64,000 bases of DNA from Acidobacteriota bacterium (lineage in GTDB: Bacteria > Acidobacteriota > Thermoanaerobaculia > Multivoradales > Multivoraceae): positions 372,001 to 436,000 of the forward strand of contig JAPPFP010000006.1 in NCBI GenBank assembly GCA_028877275.1, in the 5' to 3' direction. The notes under the pieces were generated by a model. It did not search any database, was not told the DNA's origin, and worked only from the letters and a program-made list of their open reading frames with translations. Made by a program: the position numbers and the translations under genes. Below, in pieces: positions 52,389 through 61,016 of this stretch; the stretch's first letter is position 1; each line of letters begins with the position of its first letter.

Positions 52389-53438
52389 TCACTCCGTTTC
52401 GCTCCGGTCTTCCGTGCGCCGCAGTAGGGCTCGCAGGTCGCGCTCCATCTGCGGCAAGCGGTTCAAGACCGCCTCGATGCGCAACTGCCGTGACTTCGGC
52501 CGGGCCGGATCGCCGTAGAGGACGGCGCCGGCCGGCACGTCGCGGTAGCTGATCGTGTTGCCGCCGAGCATCGCGCCGTCGCCGACCGTCACGCCGTCGG
52601 CGGCCCCGGCGCCCCCGGCGAGGACGACGCCGTCGCCGAGCCGGGCGCCACCCGCCGTCTTGGCCAGGGGCAGGATCAGGCAGTGCTCGCCGACGATCGT
52701 GTTGTGGGCGATGTGGACCAGGTCGCCGAGCTTGGAGCCGTGGCCGATCACCGTCGCGTCGAGCGCCGCCCGGTCGATCGTGACCTGCGAGCCGATCTCG
52801 ACGTCGTCGCCGATCTCGACCGTGCCGACCTGGGGAATCTTGACGTGACGGCCGCCGCGCTGGAGGTAGCCGTAGCCGTCGCAGCCGATCACCGTGCCGC
52901 CGTGGACCACGACGCGGTCGCCGATCGTCACGTCCTCCATGACGACGACGTTGGGGAACAGGAGGGAATCGTCACCGATCCGGCTCCGTGGACCGACGTA
53001 GGCGTTCGCGTGGAGCACGGTGCTGTCGCCGATCTCGACCTGTTCCCGAACGGTGACTCCGGCCCCGATCGACACGTCGGTACCAAGCGTGGCGCTGGCG
53101 GCGACAACGGCGGACGGATGAACGCCCGCGTTCTCCCGCCGGCGTTCCCGGTCGATGTGCTGAAGCACGACGACGAAGGCGGCGAATGGATCGCCGACGA
53201 CGATCTGGTGCGCGGCCAGCCGGGGCGTTGCCTCCGGCACGACCAGCGCGCCGGCGCGTGTGTTCGTGGCCTTCAGCGTCCGTTCGTCCTTGGCGAAGGA
53301 CAGTTGGTCGGGGCCGGCTTGTTCAAGGGAGGCGACCGACCGGCAGATGAACCCGCCGTCGCCGTGCAGGTCGGAACCGACGCCGGCGTCGGCGAGCAGG
53401 GCGCGCACCTCGTCGAGCGTCTTCTCCAGTCGTGGCAT
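52389..53438 (-). CDS. lpxD: UDP-3-O-acylglucosamine N-acyltransferase
   Basis: A 349-residue LpxD that adds the second acyl chain in lipid A synthesis, in the cytoplasm with acyl-ACP. The N-terminal uridine-binding domain is 1-100; then a left-handed beta-helix of hexapeptide repeats (GVHPSAVVAASATLGTDVSIGAG...), GCDGYGYLQRGGRHVKIPQVG and the catalytic His in LVHIAHNTIVGEHC. The C-terminal helical tail ends in an acidic stretch. It is not with lpxA or fabZ, the common cluster, but with a carboxyltransferase. It shows that the host makes LPS. Confidence 0.92.
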   Translation of the reverse strand: MPRLEKTLDEVRALLADAGVGSDLHGDGGFICRSVASLEQAGPDQLSFAKDERTLKATNTRAGALVVPEATPRLAAHQIVVGDPFAAFVVVLQHIDRERRRENAGVHPSAVVAASATLGTDVSIGAGVTVREQVEIGDSTVLHANAYVGPRSRIGDDSLLFPNVVVMEDVTIGDRVVVHGGTVIGCDGYGYLQRGGRHVKIPQVGTVEIGDDVEIGSQVTIDRAALDATVIGHGSKLGDLVHIAHNTIVGEHCLILPLAKTAGGARLGDGVVLAGGAGAADGVTVGDGAMLGGNTISYRDVPAGAVLYGDPARPKSRQLRIEAVLNRLPQMERDLRALLRRTEDRSETE

Positions 53439-53463
53439 GAGGACGCCCGGACGAAGCTCCGGT

Positions 53464-54462
53464 TCAGGGATCGAGGCGGTAGACGCTACGGGCCGTGTCG
53501 CGGAAGAGCGCCACCTTCTCGTCGTCCGAGAAGTCCGCCACGATGCGCTGGAAGGAGTTCCAGAGCAGCGTGTACGAGCCTCCCGCCCGGTCGACCGGAA
53601 AGTTCGACTCGAACATGCAGCGGTCGACGCCGAAGCGATCGATGCAGTGGAGGTAGTACGGGCGGTGGGCTTCCGCCGTCTCAGCGGAGGATGGCGGCTC
53701 GTCCCGCTTGTGCCAGCCGAAGCCGCAGATCTTCATCGGCAGCCCGCCGAGCTTGACCACGACGTTCTCGCAGCGCGCCAGTCCGGTGATCGACTTGCGC
53801 CAGGCCGCCTCGACTTCGCGCCGCCGGCCCTGGTAGGGCCCGATCCCGAGCGGTCCACCGACGTGATCGAGGATGATCTGCGTGTCCGGAAAGGAGCGGG
53901 CGAGATCGGTCAGTTCATCGATCTGCGGGTGGTAGAGCCAGGCGTCGAAACTCAGGTCGAGCGGTCCCAGGCAGGCGAAACCGCTCCGGAAGTCCGACCG
54001 CAGCAGCATGCTCGGCGGCGGCTTGGAGTGGGAGACCCGGATCTCGGGGCTGGGGTCGTAGGCGGCGGAGTGGCGGATGCCGCGGAAGCGGCCGCCGCCG
54101 GCCTCGATGTGGGCTTCGAGAACAGCCCTGGCGCCATCGCCCAGGAGCATGTTCGCGTGGCTGACGATGCCGGCGATCGAAGCGCCTGCGGCGTCGCTTC
54201 GTTCGGCCACTTCGAGCACGAACTCCGTCTCGCCGACGACCCGCATCTCCTCCGGACCGTCTTCGCGGTAGCCCGATGCGCACTCGACGAAGACGGTCGA
54301 GGTCACGTTGTGGCCGGCACCGGTGTCGCCGTGGAGCTCCTCCAGCATGTACCGCGACTCGGGATAGTCCCAGAGATGGTGGTGGGGGTCGCAGATCTCC
54401 TGGTCCGGATCGATCGGCTCTTCCCGGGCGCGGGCCAGCCAGGCGGCTTCCTGTTCGTTCAT
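53464..54462 (-). CDS. Amidohydrolase-2 family (TIM barrel) lactonase-like protein
   Basis: A 332-residue metal-dependent hydrolase of the amidohydrolase-2/fuconolactonase-like family. DPHHHLWD near residue 25 is the first metal motif, RGIRHSAAYD, ILDHVGGPLG and MFESNFPVDRAGGSY are later signature blocks; the last has Asn where many relatives carry Asp. ATG 54462 was preferred to an in-frame start 16 codons earlier. It is 64 bases from gloB on the same strand. Substrate uncertain, a lactone or cyclic ester of a sugar acid is likely. Confidence 0.85.
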   Translation of the reverse strand: MNEQEAAWLARAREEPIDPDQEICDPHHHLWDYPESRYMLEELHGDTGAGHNVTSTVFVECASGYREDGPEEMRVVGETEFVLEVAERSDAAGASIAGIVSHANMLLGDGARAVLEAHIEAGGGRFRGIRHSAAYDPSPEIRVSHSKPPPSMLLRSDFRSGFACLGPLDLSFDAWLYHPQIDELTDLARSFPDTQIILDHVGGPLGIGPYQGRRREVEAAWRKSITGLARCENVVVKLGGLPMKICGFGWHKRDEPPSSAETAEAHRPYYLHCIDRFGVDRCMFESNFPVDRAGGSYTLLWNSFQRIVADFSDDEKVALFRDTARSVYRLDP

Positions 54463-54526
54463 GCGCGTGATTCCTACATTCACGAAGACGGGAGGTGTTC
54501 GATGGCCCATCCAGTGGTTGCGGGTG

Positions 54527-55291
54527 TCAGGAGTTGTCCTTACGGGTCCGGATCTCGCCGAAGACCTCGGCGTCGGTGGCGCCAGCCATTCCGAGCAGCG
54601 CGCGGATGCCCGCGTCGTCGGGCCGCAGGAAGGGGTTGGTCCGCTTCTCGACCCCCAGGTTCGAGGGCACGGTCGGCTTGCCGTCCCGCCGGAGCGCCTC
54701 GATTTCGGCGACCCGGTCCATCAGTTCGTCATTGTCGGGATCGACCGTGACGGCGAAGTGGGCGTTGGAGAGCGTGTACTCGTGGCCGCAGTGGACGATC
54801 GCGTCGTCCGGCAGGGCGCGCAGCTTGGCCAGCGACTCCCACATCTGTTCCATCGTGCCCTCGAACACCCGGCCGCAGCCCAGGGCGAACAGCGTGTCGG
54901 CGCAGAAGAGCGCCCGGTCGTCCTCGAACCAGTAGGTGATGTGCCCCGTCGTGTGCCCGGGCGTGTCGAACACCTGTGCCTCGGCTTCGCCGAGCTGGAA
55001 GCGATCGCCTTCGCGCACCAGGAGGTCGAGCCCCGGAATGCGGTGCTGGTCGGCGGCGGGACCGACGACCTGGCAGCCGTACGTCTCCTTCAGGGCGGGC
55101 ACCGCGGCGATGTGGTCCATGTGGTGGTGGGTGATCACGATCCAGTCGATGCCGAAGCCGCTGGCGGAGAGCGCCGCCTCGATCGGCCCGGTCTCCGGCG
55201 GGTCGACGACCGCGATCTTCCCGCTCCCCGTGTCGTGGAGCACGTAGGAGTAGTTGTCGCTCAGAACGGGGATCGTCTGGATCTCGAGCAC
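54527..55291 (-). CDS. gloB: Hydroxyacylglutathione hydrolase (glyoxalase II)
   Basis: A 254-residue metallo-beta-lactamase-fold hydrolase that cleaves S-lactoylglutathione in methylglyoxal detoxification. Metal motifs are THHHMDHIA, DTPGHTTGH, FCADTLF and HCGHEYTLSN, and the C-terminal substrate-binding domain ends in EKRTNPFLRPDD, as in GloB. GGAGAA precedes the GTG at 55291, and TATAGT (about 55364) may be its -10 box. A full-length, intact protein. Confidence 0.93.
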   Translation of the reverse strand: MLEIQTIPVLSDNYSYVLHDTGSGKIAVVDPPETGPIEAALSASGFGIDWIVITHHHMDHIAAVPALKETYGCQVVGPAADQHRIPGLDLLVREGDRFQLGEAEAQVFDTPGHTTGHITYWFEDDRALFCADTLFALGCGRVFEGTMEQMWESLAKLRALPDDAIVHCGHEYTLSNAHFAVTVDPDNDELMDRVAEIEALRRDGKPTVPSNLGVEKRTNPFLRPDDAGIRALLGMAGATDAEVFGEIRTRKDNS

Positions 55292-55371
55292 GGGATTCTC
55301 CGTGGATTGTCTGGCCGCATCGGTGCGCGGAGGTGGCTTGCGAGAAGGCGGACGGGACTATATCGGCAGGG

Positions 55372-56604
55372 CTACGCGTGTTCGCGCGCTACGGCGTCGT
55401 TCAACTCGACGCCGAGGCCCGGGCCGTCGGGCACTGCGATCGAGCCGTTCTCGAAGCGTTCCGGCGGTTCGATCAGGTCGCCGCGCCAGGCCGCTTCGCC
55501 CCACTGCATCTCGAGGATCTCGAAGTTCGGCAGGCCGGCGCAGAGCTGGGCGGAGGCGGCGGTGGCGACGGGACCGCTCGGGTTGTGAGGCGAGACGGCG
55601 ATGCCGTCGAGTTCGGCGACAGCGGCGATCTTCCGGGCTTCGAGGAGCCCGCCGCAGTGCTTGACGTCGGGCATGATCACGTCGACCGCCTGCTCCCGGC
55701 ACAGCGGGCCGAAGCCCTCGATCCCGAACAGGAACTCACCGCCGGCCATGCGCTGCTCGATCGCTCGCTCGATGGCCACGGTGGCGGCGACATCGGTGGG
55801 CGGGACGGGCTCCTCGTACCAGGCGAGGTTCTGGGGTTCGAGCCGGCGGGCGACGTCGACGGCGAGGTCGACGTCGAAGAAGCTGTGGCAGTCGATCAGG
55901 ATGTCCACGTCGGAGCCGACCGCTTCCCTGATCGCCTCGACGCAGGCGACGCCCAGGTCGGCGGCCGAGGCAACGTCAGCCGCGGGCGCGTCGAGTGCCG
56001 GAAAGCCGTCGAACGGAGCGGCCTTGATCGCGGTGAAACCGTCCTCGACCGCGGCGCGGGCGTTGGCCGCGAAGCCCTCGGGCGTGCGTTCCCGCGTGGC
56101 GCGGTTGATGTTCGCGTAGGCCGGCAGGCGGTCGCGGAGTCCGCCGCCGGTCAACAGGTGGACGGGTGCGTCGACCGCCTTGCCGACCAGGTCCCAGAGC
56201 CCCTGTTCGATGGCGGAGAACGCGGTCGCCTCGAAGATGTCGCCCGCCGCCGCCCGCTCCCGTCCGGCCGCACGATAGGCCTCGATGGCGAATGGCGAGC
56301 GGCCGCGGGCCGCCTCGAACGCCTCGTTGAGGGCCGGTAGCTCGCGCCGCCTGCCGAGAGAGCACTCGCCGAGTCCCGACAGGCCGAGGTTCGTGTGCAG
56401 GTGGACGAACATCCAGGCCGTCCGTTCGCTTACCTGAACCGAAGTGAGTTCCATCTCCTCGATCCGGAGTCTCCGTTCGGTGGCGCCACTGGGTTGAAGG
56501 CCGCGAGCTGGCGATGCGATCAGGGGCAGGGCCGCCGCGGCGCCGCCGGCGGCCATCGCCTGCCGGCGCGTCACCGGCGCTGCCGCTGCCCGCCCTCTGC
56601 GCAT
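55372..56604 (-). CDS. Tat-exported enolase-superfamily (mandelate racemase/muconate lactonizing) protein
   Basis: A 410-residue protein with a twin-arginine-like signal (TRRQAMAAGGAAAALPLIASPA) ahead of an MR/MLE domain. Metal ligands appear as Asp in LIDCHSFFD, Glu in WYEEPVPP and Glu in AGGEFLFG; the general-base candidates are a Lys in TAIKAAPFDG and His in SPHNPSGP. DVIMPDVKHCGGLLEARKI is the family block. Probably a dehydratase or cycloisomerase for an acid sugar. Export of an enolase-family enzyme is unusual. It lies 37 bases after the cytochrome gene of the PQQ unit. GTG 56616 is an alternative start. Confidence 0.85.
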   Translation of the reverse strand: MRRGRAAAAPVTRRQAMAAGGAAAALPLIASPARGLQPSGATERRLRIEEMELTSVQVSERTAWMFVHLHTNLGLSGLGECSLGRRRELPALNEAFEAARGRSPFAIEAYRAAGRERAAAGDIFEATAFSAIEQGLWDLVGKAVDAPVHLLTGGGLRDRLPAYANINRATRERTPEGFAANARAAVEDGFTAIKAAPFDGFPALDAPAADVASAADLGVACVEAIREAVGSDVDILIDCHSFFDVDLAVDVARRLEPQNLAWYEEPVPPTDVAATVAIERAIEQRMAGGEFLFGIEGFGPLCREQAVDVIMPDVKHCGGLLEARKIAAVAELDGIAVSPHNPSGPVATAASAQLCAGLPNFEILEMQWGEAAWRGDLIEPPERFENGSIAVPDGPGLGVELNDAVAREHA

Positions 56605-56641
56605 GGGAGGGTTCACGGTAGCAGCCGGCGGCGCCTGGAGG

Positions 56642-57145
56642 TCAGCCGCAGTCGAGGCTGTTCGAGCGCATGTACGCGATCACCTTCCAGATCGTGTCCT
56701 CGGGGATCTTCCCCTCGAAGGGAAGCATCTCCGTGTCCGGCACACCGCGGTTGATCACGCGATAGAGGTCTGCGTCCGTGTTGCCGTGGTCCCAGTCGCA
56801 GTCGAAGAGATTCGGAGCATCCTTGGTGACGCCGGGGGTCGTCGAATGGCAGTAGCCGGTGCAGACGGCCCGGAACATGCGGCGGCCGGCGGTGATCGCG
56901 GCGGCGTCGTCGAGGTAAGCGGCCACGGGAGAGGCAGCGGCGGTCTCGACCGGCGCTGCCACGGCCGTCGGTTCGGCGGCGGCCTCGACCGGCGCCTCCA
57001 CGGCGACCGGTTCGGCCACAGCCTCGGGTGGCGCTTCCACGGCGGCCGGACCCCCGCTGGTCGCACAGGCCACCAGCAGCAGCGGGAGGACGATCGTGGT
57101 GCGCGAGGCGAAACGACTCGGCTCGCTACGTGTCTTGGTGGTCAT
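56642..57145 (-). CDS. Lipoprotein c-type cytochrome with CX3CH heme motif (XoxG-like)
   Basis: A 167-residue lipoprotein (lipobox LLVAC) with an Ala/Glu/Pro/Val-repeat tether of about 45 residues and a C-terminal class-I cytochrome domain. The heme motif reads AVCTGYCHST: three residues separate the cysteines (CX3CH), confirmed by the codons TGC ACC GGC TAC TGC CAT. A Met ligand is available in DTEMLPFEGKI or VIAYMRSN. By position after a PQQ dehydrogenase and a periplasmic binding protein it should be the electron acceptor. Heme attachment at CX3CH is unusual for system I. Confidence 0.85.
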   Translation of the reverse strand: MTTKTRSEPSRFASRTTIVLPLLLVACATSGGPAAVEAPPEAVAEPVAVEAPVEAAAEPTAVAAPVETAAASPVAAYLDDAAAITAGRRMFRAVCTGYCHSTTPGVTKDAPNLFDCDWDHGNTDADLYRVINRGVPDTEMLPFEGKIPEDTIWKVIAYMRSNSLDCG

Positions 57146-57167
57146 CAACAAGTCGGCTACTCCGGTT

Positions 57168-58001
57168 CTATTCGCCGCCCGCGTTGAGCGCGCGGATGGC
57201 GGCCGGCGAGGAGACGGTGGTGAACGGTTCGATTCGGAAAATGCCGTAGCGGGTGGCCAGCCGTTGCAGCGTACCGTCACGTCGCAGCTCGTCGAGCGCC
57301 CGCCCGATCTCGGCAACCAGGCCGTCGCCGGAGCGCATGGCGGCATGCTCGTTGAAGCGCAGGCCGGCCGGCGGCTCGAAGCTGTGCACGGGTTCCTTCT
57401 GGAGTCGTCCCAGCGCCGGTCCCCAGATCAGAGCTGCCACCGCCCGACCGTCGTCCACGGCGGCTGCCACGGCCGTTGCGGTGGTTTGCGAGGTCCAGTC
57501 GAGCCCGGCCCATTGAACGGCGAAATGCGCCAGCGACTGCAGCCGCACCGCCACCTTGCGGCCCGCAACGGTCTCCGCAAGTCCGCTCCATTCGACATGG
57601 TCCGTGCTCGGCATGTAGATCTCGAAGGCGGCCGCGTAGTAGGGCGGGCTGAGGTCGATCGCTTCGGCGAGCCGGCCGAGGGCAATGCTGCCGGGCACGG
57701 AGGGCACCAGGTCGCACTCTCCGGCCGCGAGGTCATCGAGCGGCAGTTCCGAATCCTCGATCTCGGAGTAGAAGGGCGCGTCCGGCCGCCAGACCGGCAC
57801 GAAGACGCGGTCGAGGCGATCCGCGGCCTCACGAAACAGGTCGTGGTCGAAGCCGGTGGCGTCAGCGCGGCTGGCACGGGGAAGATCGTGCTCGAGCAGA
57901 CAGACCCGGAGCTCCTCGGCCTGGGCCGGGACGACCGCCAGGATCAGGGCCAGCGCGGTGACGACCGACGACCGGCGCATTGCCGCCGACGTCGCTCGCA
58001 T
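57168..58001 (-). CDS. Periplasmic solute-binding-like protein (MxaJ/XoxJ-like)
   Basis: A 277-residue exported protein of the extracellular solute-binding family 3 fold, with signal peptide (SSVVTALALILAVVPAQA). LRVCLLEHDLPRASRADATGFDHDLFREAADRLD and LDDLAAGECDLVPSVPGS are characteristic of the MxaJ/XoxJ and quinoprotein-associated group, and GDGLVAEIGRALDELRRDGTLQRLATRYGI closes it. Its ATG overlaps the PQQ dehydrogenase stop codon by four bases. XoxJ-like proteins are thought to help assemble or activate the quinoprotein. ATG 57980 is another possible start. Confidence 0.82.
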   Translation of the reverse strand: MRATSAAMRRSSVVTALALILAVVPAQAEELRVCLLEHDLPRASRADATGFDHDLFREAADRLDRVFVPVWRPDAPFYSEIEDSELPLDDLAAGECDLVPSVPGSIALGRLAEAIDLSPPYYAAAFEIYMPSTDHVEWSGLAETVAGRKVAVRLQSLAHFAVQWAGLDWTSQTTATAVAAAVDDGRAVAALIWGPALGRLQKEPVHSFEPPAGLRFNEHAAMRSGDGLVAEIGRALDELRRDGTLQRLATRYGIFRIEPFTTVSSPAAIRALNAGGE

Positions 58002-59761
58002 CAGGCGTCGAGTTCGAAGACGAGCAGGACGCTGCCCTCGGGCAACGACGGAGCGGTGCCGACCGTGGTCTGGACGATGCCGCCGCCGCCCGAGCCGACC
58101 GCAAGGAAGGTCCGGCCTTCGTACTGGTAGGCGATCGGGTGGCTGCGGATGCCGGAACCGGTCTGATAGCGCCACACCTCTTCGCCGGTCTCGCCGTCGA
58201 AGCCGAGGAGGTGGCCGCTGGCGTTGCCGGTCACGACCAGACCGCCCTCCGTGCTGAGGACCCCGGCGAGCATCGGCACCGGGTCGCGGTAGCTCCACTT
58301 CGTCTCTCCGGTGCTCACGTCGATCGCCGACAGGTGGCCGTAGGACTTGCCTTCGACGGTGTCGGTCGGAATCGGTTCGCCGCCGAAGAAGGGCAGGCCT
58401 TCGATGAAGACGACCTCTCCCTTGCGGAACATCATGCAGCTCTCGATCGTCGGCACGTAGGCCAGGCCGGTGGTGGGGCTGTAGGCGCCAGCGTAGGCGG
58501 CGTTGTTGCCGCCTGCGAGGCCGGGGCAGACGCGCTGGGTCGGCTCCTCGGCCGGTTTCATCGCCTCGTCGACGACCGGCCGGCCGTTCTCGTCGAGGGT
58601 TGCCCAGTTCAACTGATGGACGTACTGGCTGGCGTGCAGGAAGCCGCCGTCGCGACGGTCCAGGACGTAGAAGTAGCCGTTCCGGTTCGCCTGCACCAGG
58701 GCCGGAATGGTCTGCTCGTTGACCTGGACGTCGACCAGCCAGACCTCGGAGTTGCCGTCGTAGTCCCAGACGTCGTGGGGCGTGAACTGGAAGTACCACT
58801 TGCGCTCGCCGGTCTTGATGTCGACGGCCAGGACGCTGTCGCTGTACAGGTTGTCGCCGGCGCGGGTATCGCCGCTCCAGTCGGGCGACGGATTGCCGGT
58901 GGTCCAGAACAGCGTCTTCGTGGCCGGGTCGTAGCTGCCGGTGGCCCAGGTGGCGGCGCCGCCGGTCTTGTAGGACTCGCCGGCCCAGGTCTCGACCCCT
59001 GCCTCGCCTTCGTCCGGAACCGTGAAGTGACGCCAGAGCCGCTCGCCGGTCTCGACGTCGTAGCCGTCGAAGAACCCGCGGACGCCGTACTCGCCGCCCC
59101 CGATGCCGATCGCGGCCACGCCTTCGGCGATCAGTGGCGCCGAAGTGATCGAGAAGCCCCTGGCGTAGGGCGCCACTTCGGTGTCCCACACGAGTTCGCC
59201 GGTCTTGCGGTTGAACGCGAGCAGATGGGCGTCGAGAGTGCCCATGAGGACCAGGTCGCCGGCGATGGCGACGCCGCGGTTGACCGGTCCGCAACAGATG
59301 ATCAGGTTGGCGGGGTTCTGGTGGTCGTAGCGCCACAGCAGGCTGCCGTCGGCGGCGTCGTAGGCGAGCAGACGGTTCATCGACGACGTCAGGTAGAGCA
59401 CGCCGTCGTAGACCACGGGCGAGGACTCGAGCTGACCGGCGATGCCGGTCTGCGCAATCCAGGCGATGCGCAGTTTCGAGGCGCTCTCAGGCGTCAGCTC
59501 GGTGATCGGCGAGTGTCGCCAGCTCGCGTAGTTGCCGCCGTAGTGGAGCCAGAACTCCCGGGTCGGCGCCGCCTCGAGCAGCGACTGGTCGACCGGCTCC
59601 GCGCCGTCGCCGACCGGGGTCGCCGCCGGCCAGTGGTGCTGGGGCGCCGCAGCGACGCCCTCCTCCTGGGCTGCGAGCGGAAGGGACAGAAGCAGCAGGG
59701 TGAGAACGCCGGTCATGACCTGGAGAGCCGGTTTCCTGGCGGCATGGCGGGTGGCTGGCAT
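58001..59761 (-). CDS. PQQ-dependent alcohol dehydrogenase, DYD (lanthanide-type) active site
   Basis: A 586-residue periplasmic quinoprotein. AGGAGA precedes the ATG at 59761; signal peptide ends near LPLAAQ. An eight-bladed propeller shows the vicinal disulfide Cys156-Cys157 in LIICCGPVNRG, ATWATGSYDPATKTLFWTTGNPSPDW, and the catalytic Asp333 in HDVWDYDGNSE. Asp335, two residues on, is the feature that separates lanthanide-dependent XoxF/PedH types from calcium-dependent MxaF types. No C-terminal cytochrome domain exists; a separate cytochrome gene is downstream. Substrate (methanol or another alcohol) cannot be told. Confidence 0.88.
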   Translation of the reverse strand: MPATRHAARKPALQVMTGVLTLLLLSLPLAAQEEGVAAAPQHHWPAATPVGDGAEPVDQSLLEAAPTREFWLHYGGNYASWRHSPITELTPESASKLRIAWIAQTGIAGQLESSPVVYDGVLYLTSSMNRLLAYDAADGSLLWRYDHQNPANLIICCGPVNRGVAIAGDLVLMGTLDAHLLAFNRKTGELVWDTEVAPYARGFSITSAPLIAEGVAAIGIGGGEYGVRGFFDGYDVETGERLWRHFTVPDEGEAGVETWAGESYKTGGAATWATGSYDPATKTLFWTTGNPSPDWSGDTRAGDNLYSDSVLAVDIKTGERKWYFQFTPHDVWDYDGNSEVWLVDVQVNEQTIPALVQANRNGYFYVLDRRDGGFLHASQYVHQLNWATLDENGRPVVDEAMKPAEEPTQRVCPGLAGGNNAAYAGAYSPTTGLAYVPTIESCMMFRKGEVVFIEGLPFFGGEPIPTDTVEGKSYGHLSAIDVSTGETKWSYRDPVPMLAGVLSTEGGLVVTGNASGHLLGFDGETGEEVWRYQTGSGIRSHPIAYQYEGRTFLAVGSGGGGIVQTTVGTAPSLPEGSVLLVFELDA

Positions 59762-59777
59762 GGACAATCTCCTGAGA

Positions 59778-59807
59778 CGTTCAGGTGTCGCGGGGACTCC
59801 CTGAACG
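59778..59807. promoter_or_regulatory. Inverted repeat upstream of the PQQ dehydrogenase
   Basis: CGTTCAGG (59778-59785) and CCTGAACG (59800-59807) are perfect complements, 14 bases apart, 17 bases upstream of the dehydrogenase start. Arms 22 bp centre to centre fit a dimeric regulator on one DNA face, or a hairpin in the 5' leader. Confidence 0.4.
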
Positions 59808-59893
59808 AGGCTGTTCGTGCGGGCGGCGATGATACCGTGCGGCCCGCCTGGGCGCACCGCATGCGCCACGGAGACAGTGAGGAGAAGCCCGAG

Positions 59894-61009
59894 ATGACGG
59901 ACAACGACAGCGGCACGCAGTCACTCTACGGCCGGCTCGACCCGGAACAGGTCGGCGCCTTCGCTCTGAAGGTGTGGCAGTTCAAGCAGGGCGAGCTCGT
60001 CTCCCTGATGATTCACCTCGGCGACCGGCTGGGCATCTACCGCACGCTGCGGGGCCTGGGTCCGGTCAGTCCGGCGGAGCTGGCCGAAGCCAGCGGGCTG
60101 AAGGAGCGCTGGTTGCGCGAGTGGTTGCACGGCCAGGCGGCCGCCGGACTGCTCGACTACCACGCTGCCGACAACGGCGGCGCGCCGCGCTTCGAGCTCA
60201 ACGGCGTCGCCGCCGCGGTGCTCGCGGACGAGGAGAACTCGGTGGCCTTCGCCGGCGGCGCGTTCGGCTATCCGCCCGACCACGACGTGATCGACGGCCT
60301 GGCGGAGGCGTTCAGGACCGGAATCGGACTGTCCTACCAGCAGCTCGGACCCTGCGCAGCCCACCGTACGGAGCGGATGCTGGGTCCCTGGACCCGGCAG
60401 GCTCTGGTGCCGCGCATCATCCCGGCACTCGAGGGAGTAGAGGACAGGTTGCGGGCCGGGATCGACGTGATCGACGTGGGCTGTGGCGGCGGCGTGGCTC
60501 TCCTGTCCCTGGCACGGGCCTTTCCTGAGTCGCGTTTCACCGGGTACGACCCGTCCGCCCACGCGATCGACATCGCTCGTGAGCGCACCCGGGAAGCCGG
60601 CGTCACGAACGTCGACTGGAAGATCGCGCGCGGCGAAGACCTGCCGCAAGAGCCCCGCTTCGACCTGGTCGTGACCTTCGACTGCGTCCACGATATGACC
60701 AGGCCGGACCTCGTCATCGCGGCCATTCGCGGCGCTATCAGGGATGACGGCACCTGGTTGATCAAGGACATCCGGAGCAGCCCGCGCTTTGAGGACAACA
60801 TGCGCAACCCGGTGCTGGCGCTGCTCTACGGCTTTTCCGTCTCCGCCTGCATGTCGTCGGCCCTCTCCGAGCCGGACGGCATGGGCCTGGGGACGCTGGG
60901 ATTCAACCCGGTCGTGGCGGAGCGGATGGTGCGGGAAGCCGGCTTCACCCGCTTCCGCATGCACGACTTCGACGACCCGGCGAACCTGTACTACGAAGTC
61001 CGGCCCTGA
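59894..61009 (+). CDS. Class I SAM-dependent methyltransferase with winged-helix N-terminus
   Basis: A 371-residue cytoplasmic protein. Residues about 20-105 resemble the winged-helix dimerisation domain of O-methyltransferases and related regulators (LVSLMIHLGDRLGIYRTLRG ... LKERWLREWLHGQAAAGLLDYH). The catalytic Rossmann domain has VIDVGCGGGVALLSLARAFP as motif I and YDPSAHAIDIARER as motif II, then LVVTFDCVHDM. AGGAG lies about 12 bases before the ATG at 59894. Divergent from the PQQ dehydrogenase. Small-molecule substrate unknown. Confidence 0.85.
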   Translation: MTDNDSGTQSLYGRLDPEQVGAFALKVWQFKQGELVSLMIHLGDRLGIYRTLRGLGPVSPAELAEASGLKERWLREWLHGQAAAGLLDYHAADNGGAPRFELNGVAAAVLADEENSVAFAGGAFGYPPDHDVIDGLAEAFRTGIGLSYQQLGPCAAHRTERMLGPWTRQALVPRIIPALEGVEDRLRAGIDVIDVGCGGGVALLSLARAFPESRFTGYDPSAHAIDIARERTREAGVTNVDWKIARGEDLPQEPRFDLVVTFDCVHDMTRPDLVIAAIRGAIRDDGTWLIKDIRSSPRFEDNMRNPVLALLYGFSVSACMSSALSEPDGMGLGTLGFNPVVAERMVREAGFTRFRMHDFDDPANLYYEVRP

Positions 61010-61016
61010 CTGCCGG

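Noticed and set aside
57980..59893. Long plus-strand extension of the methyltransferase frame
   Set aside because: The extension is antisense to the PQQ dehydrogenase; methyltransferase homology and a ribosome site begin at 59894.
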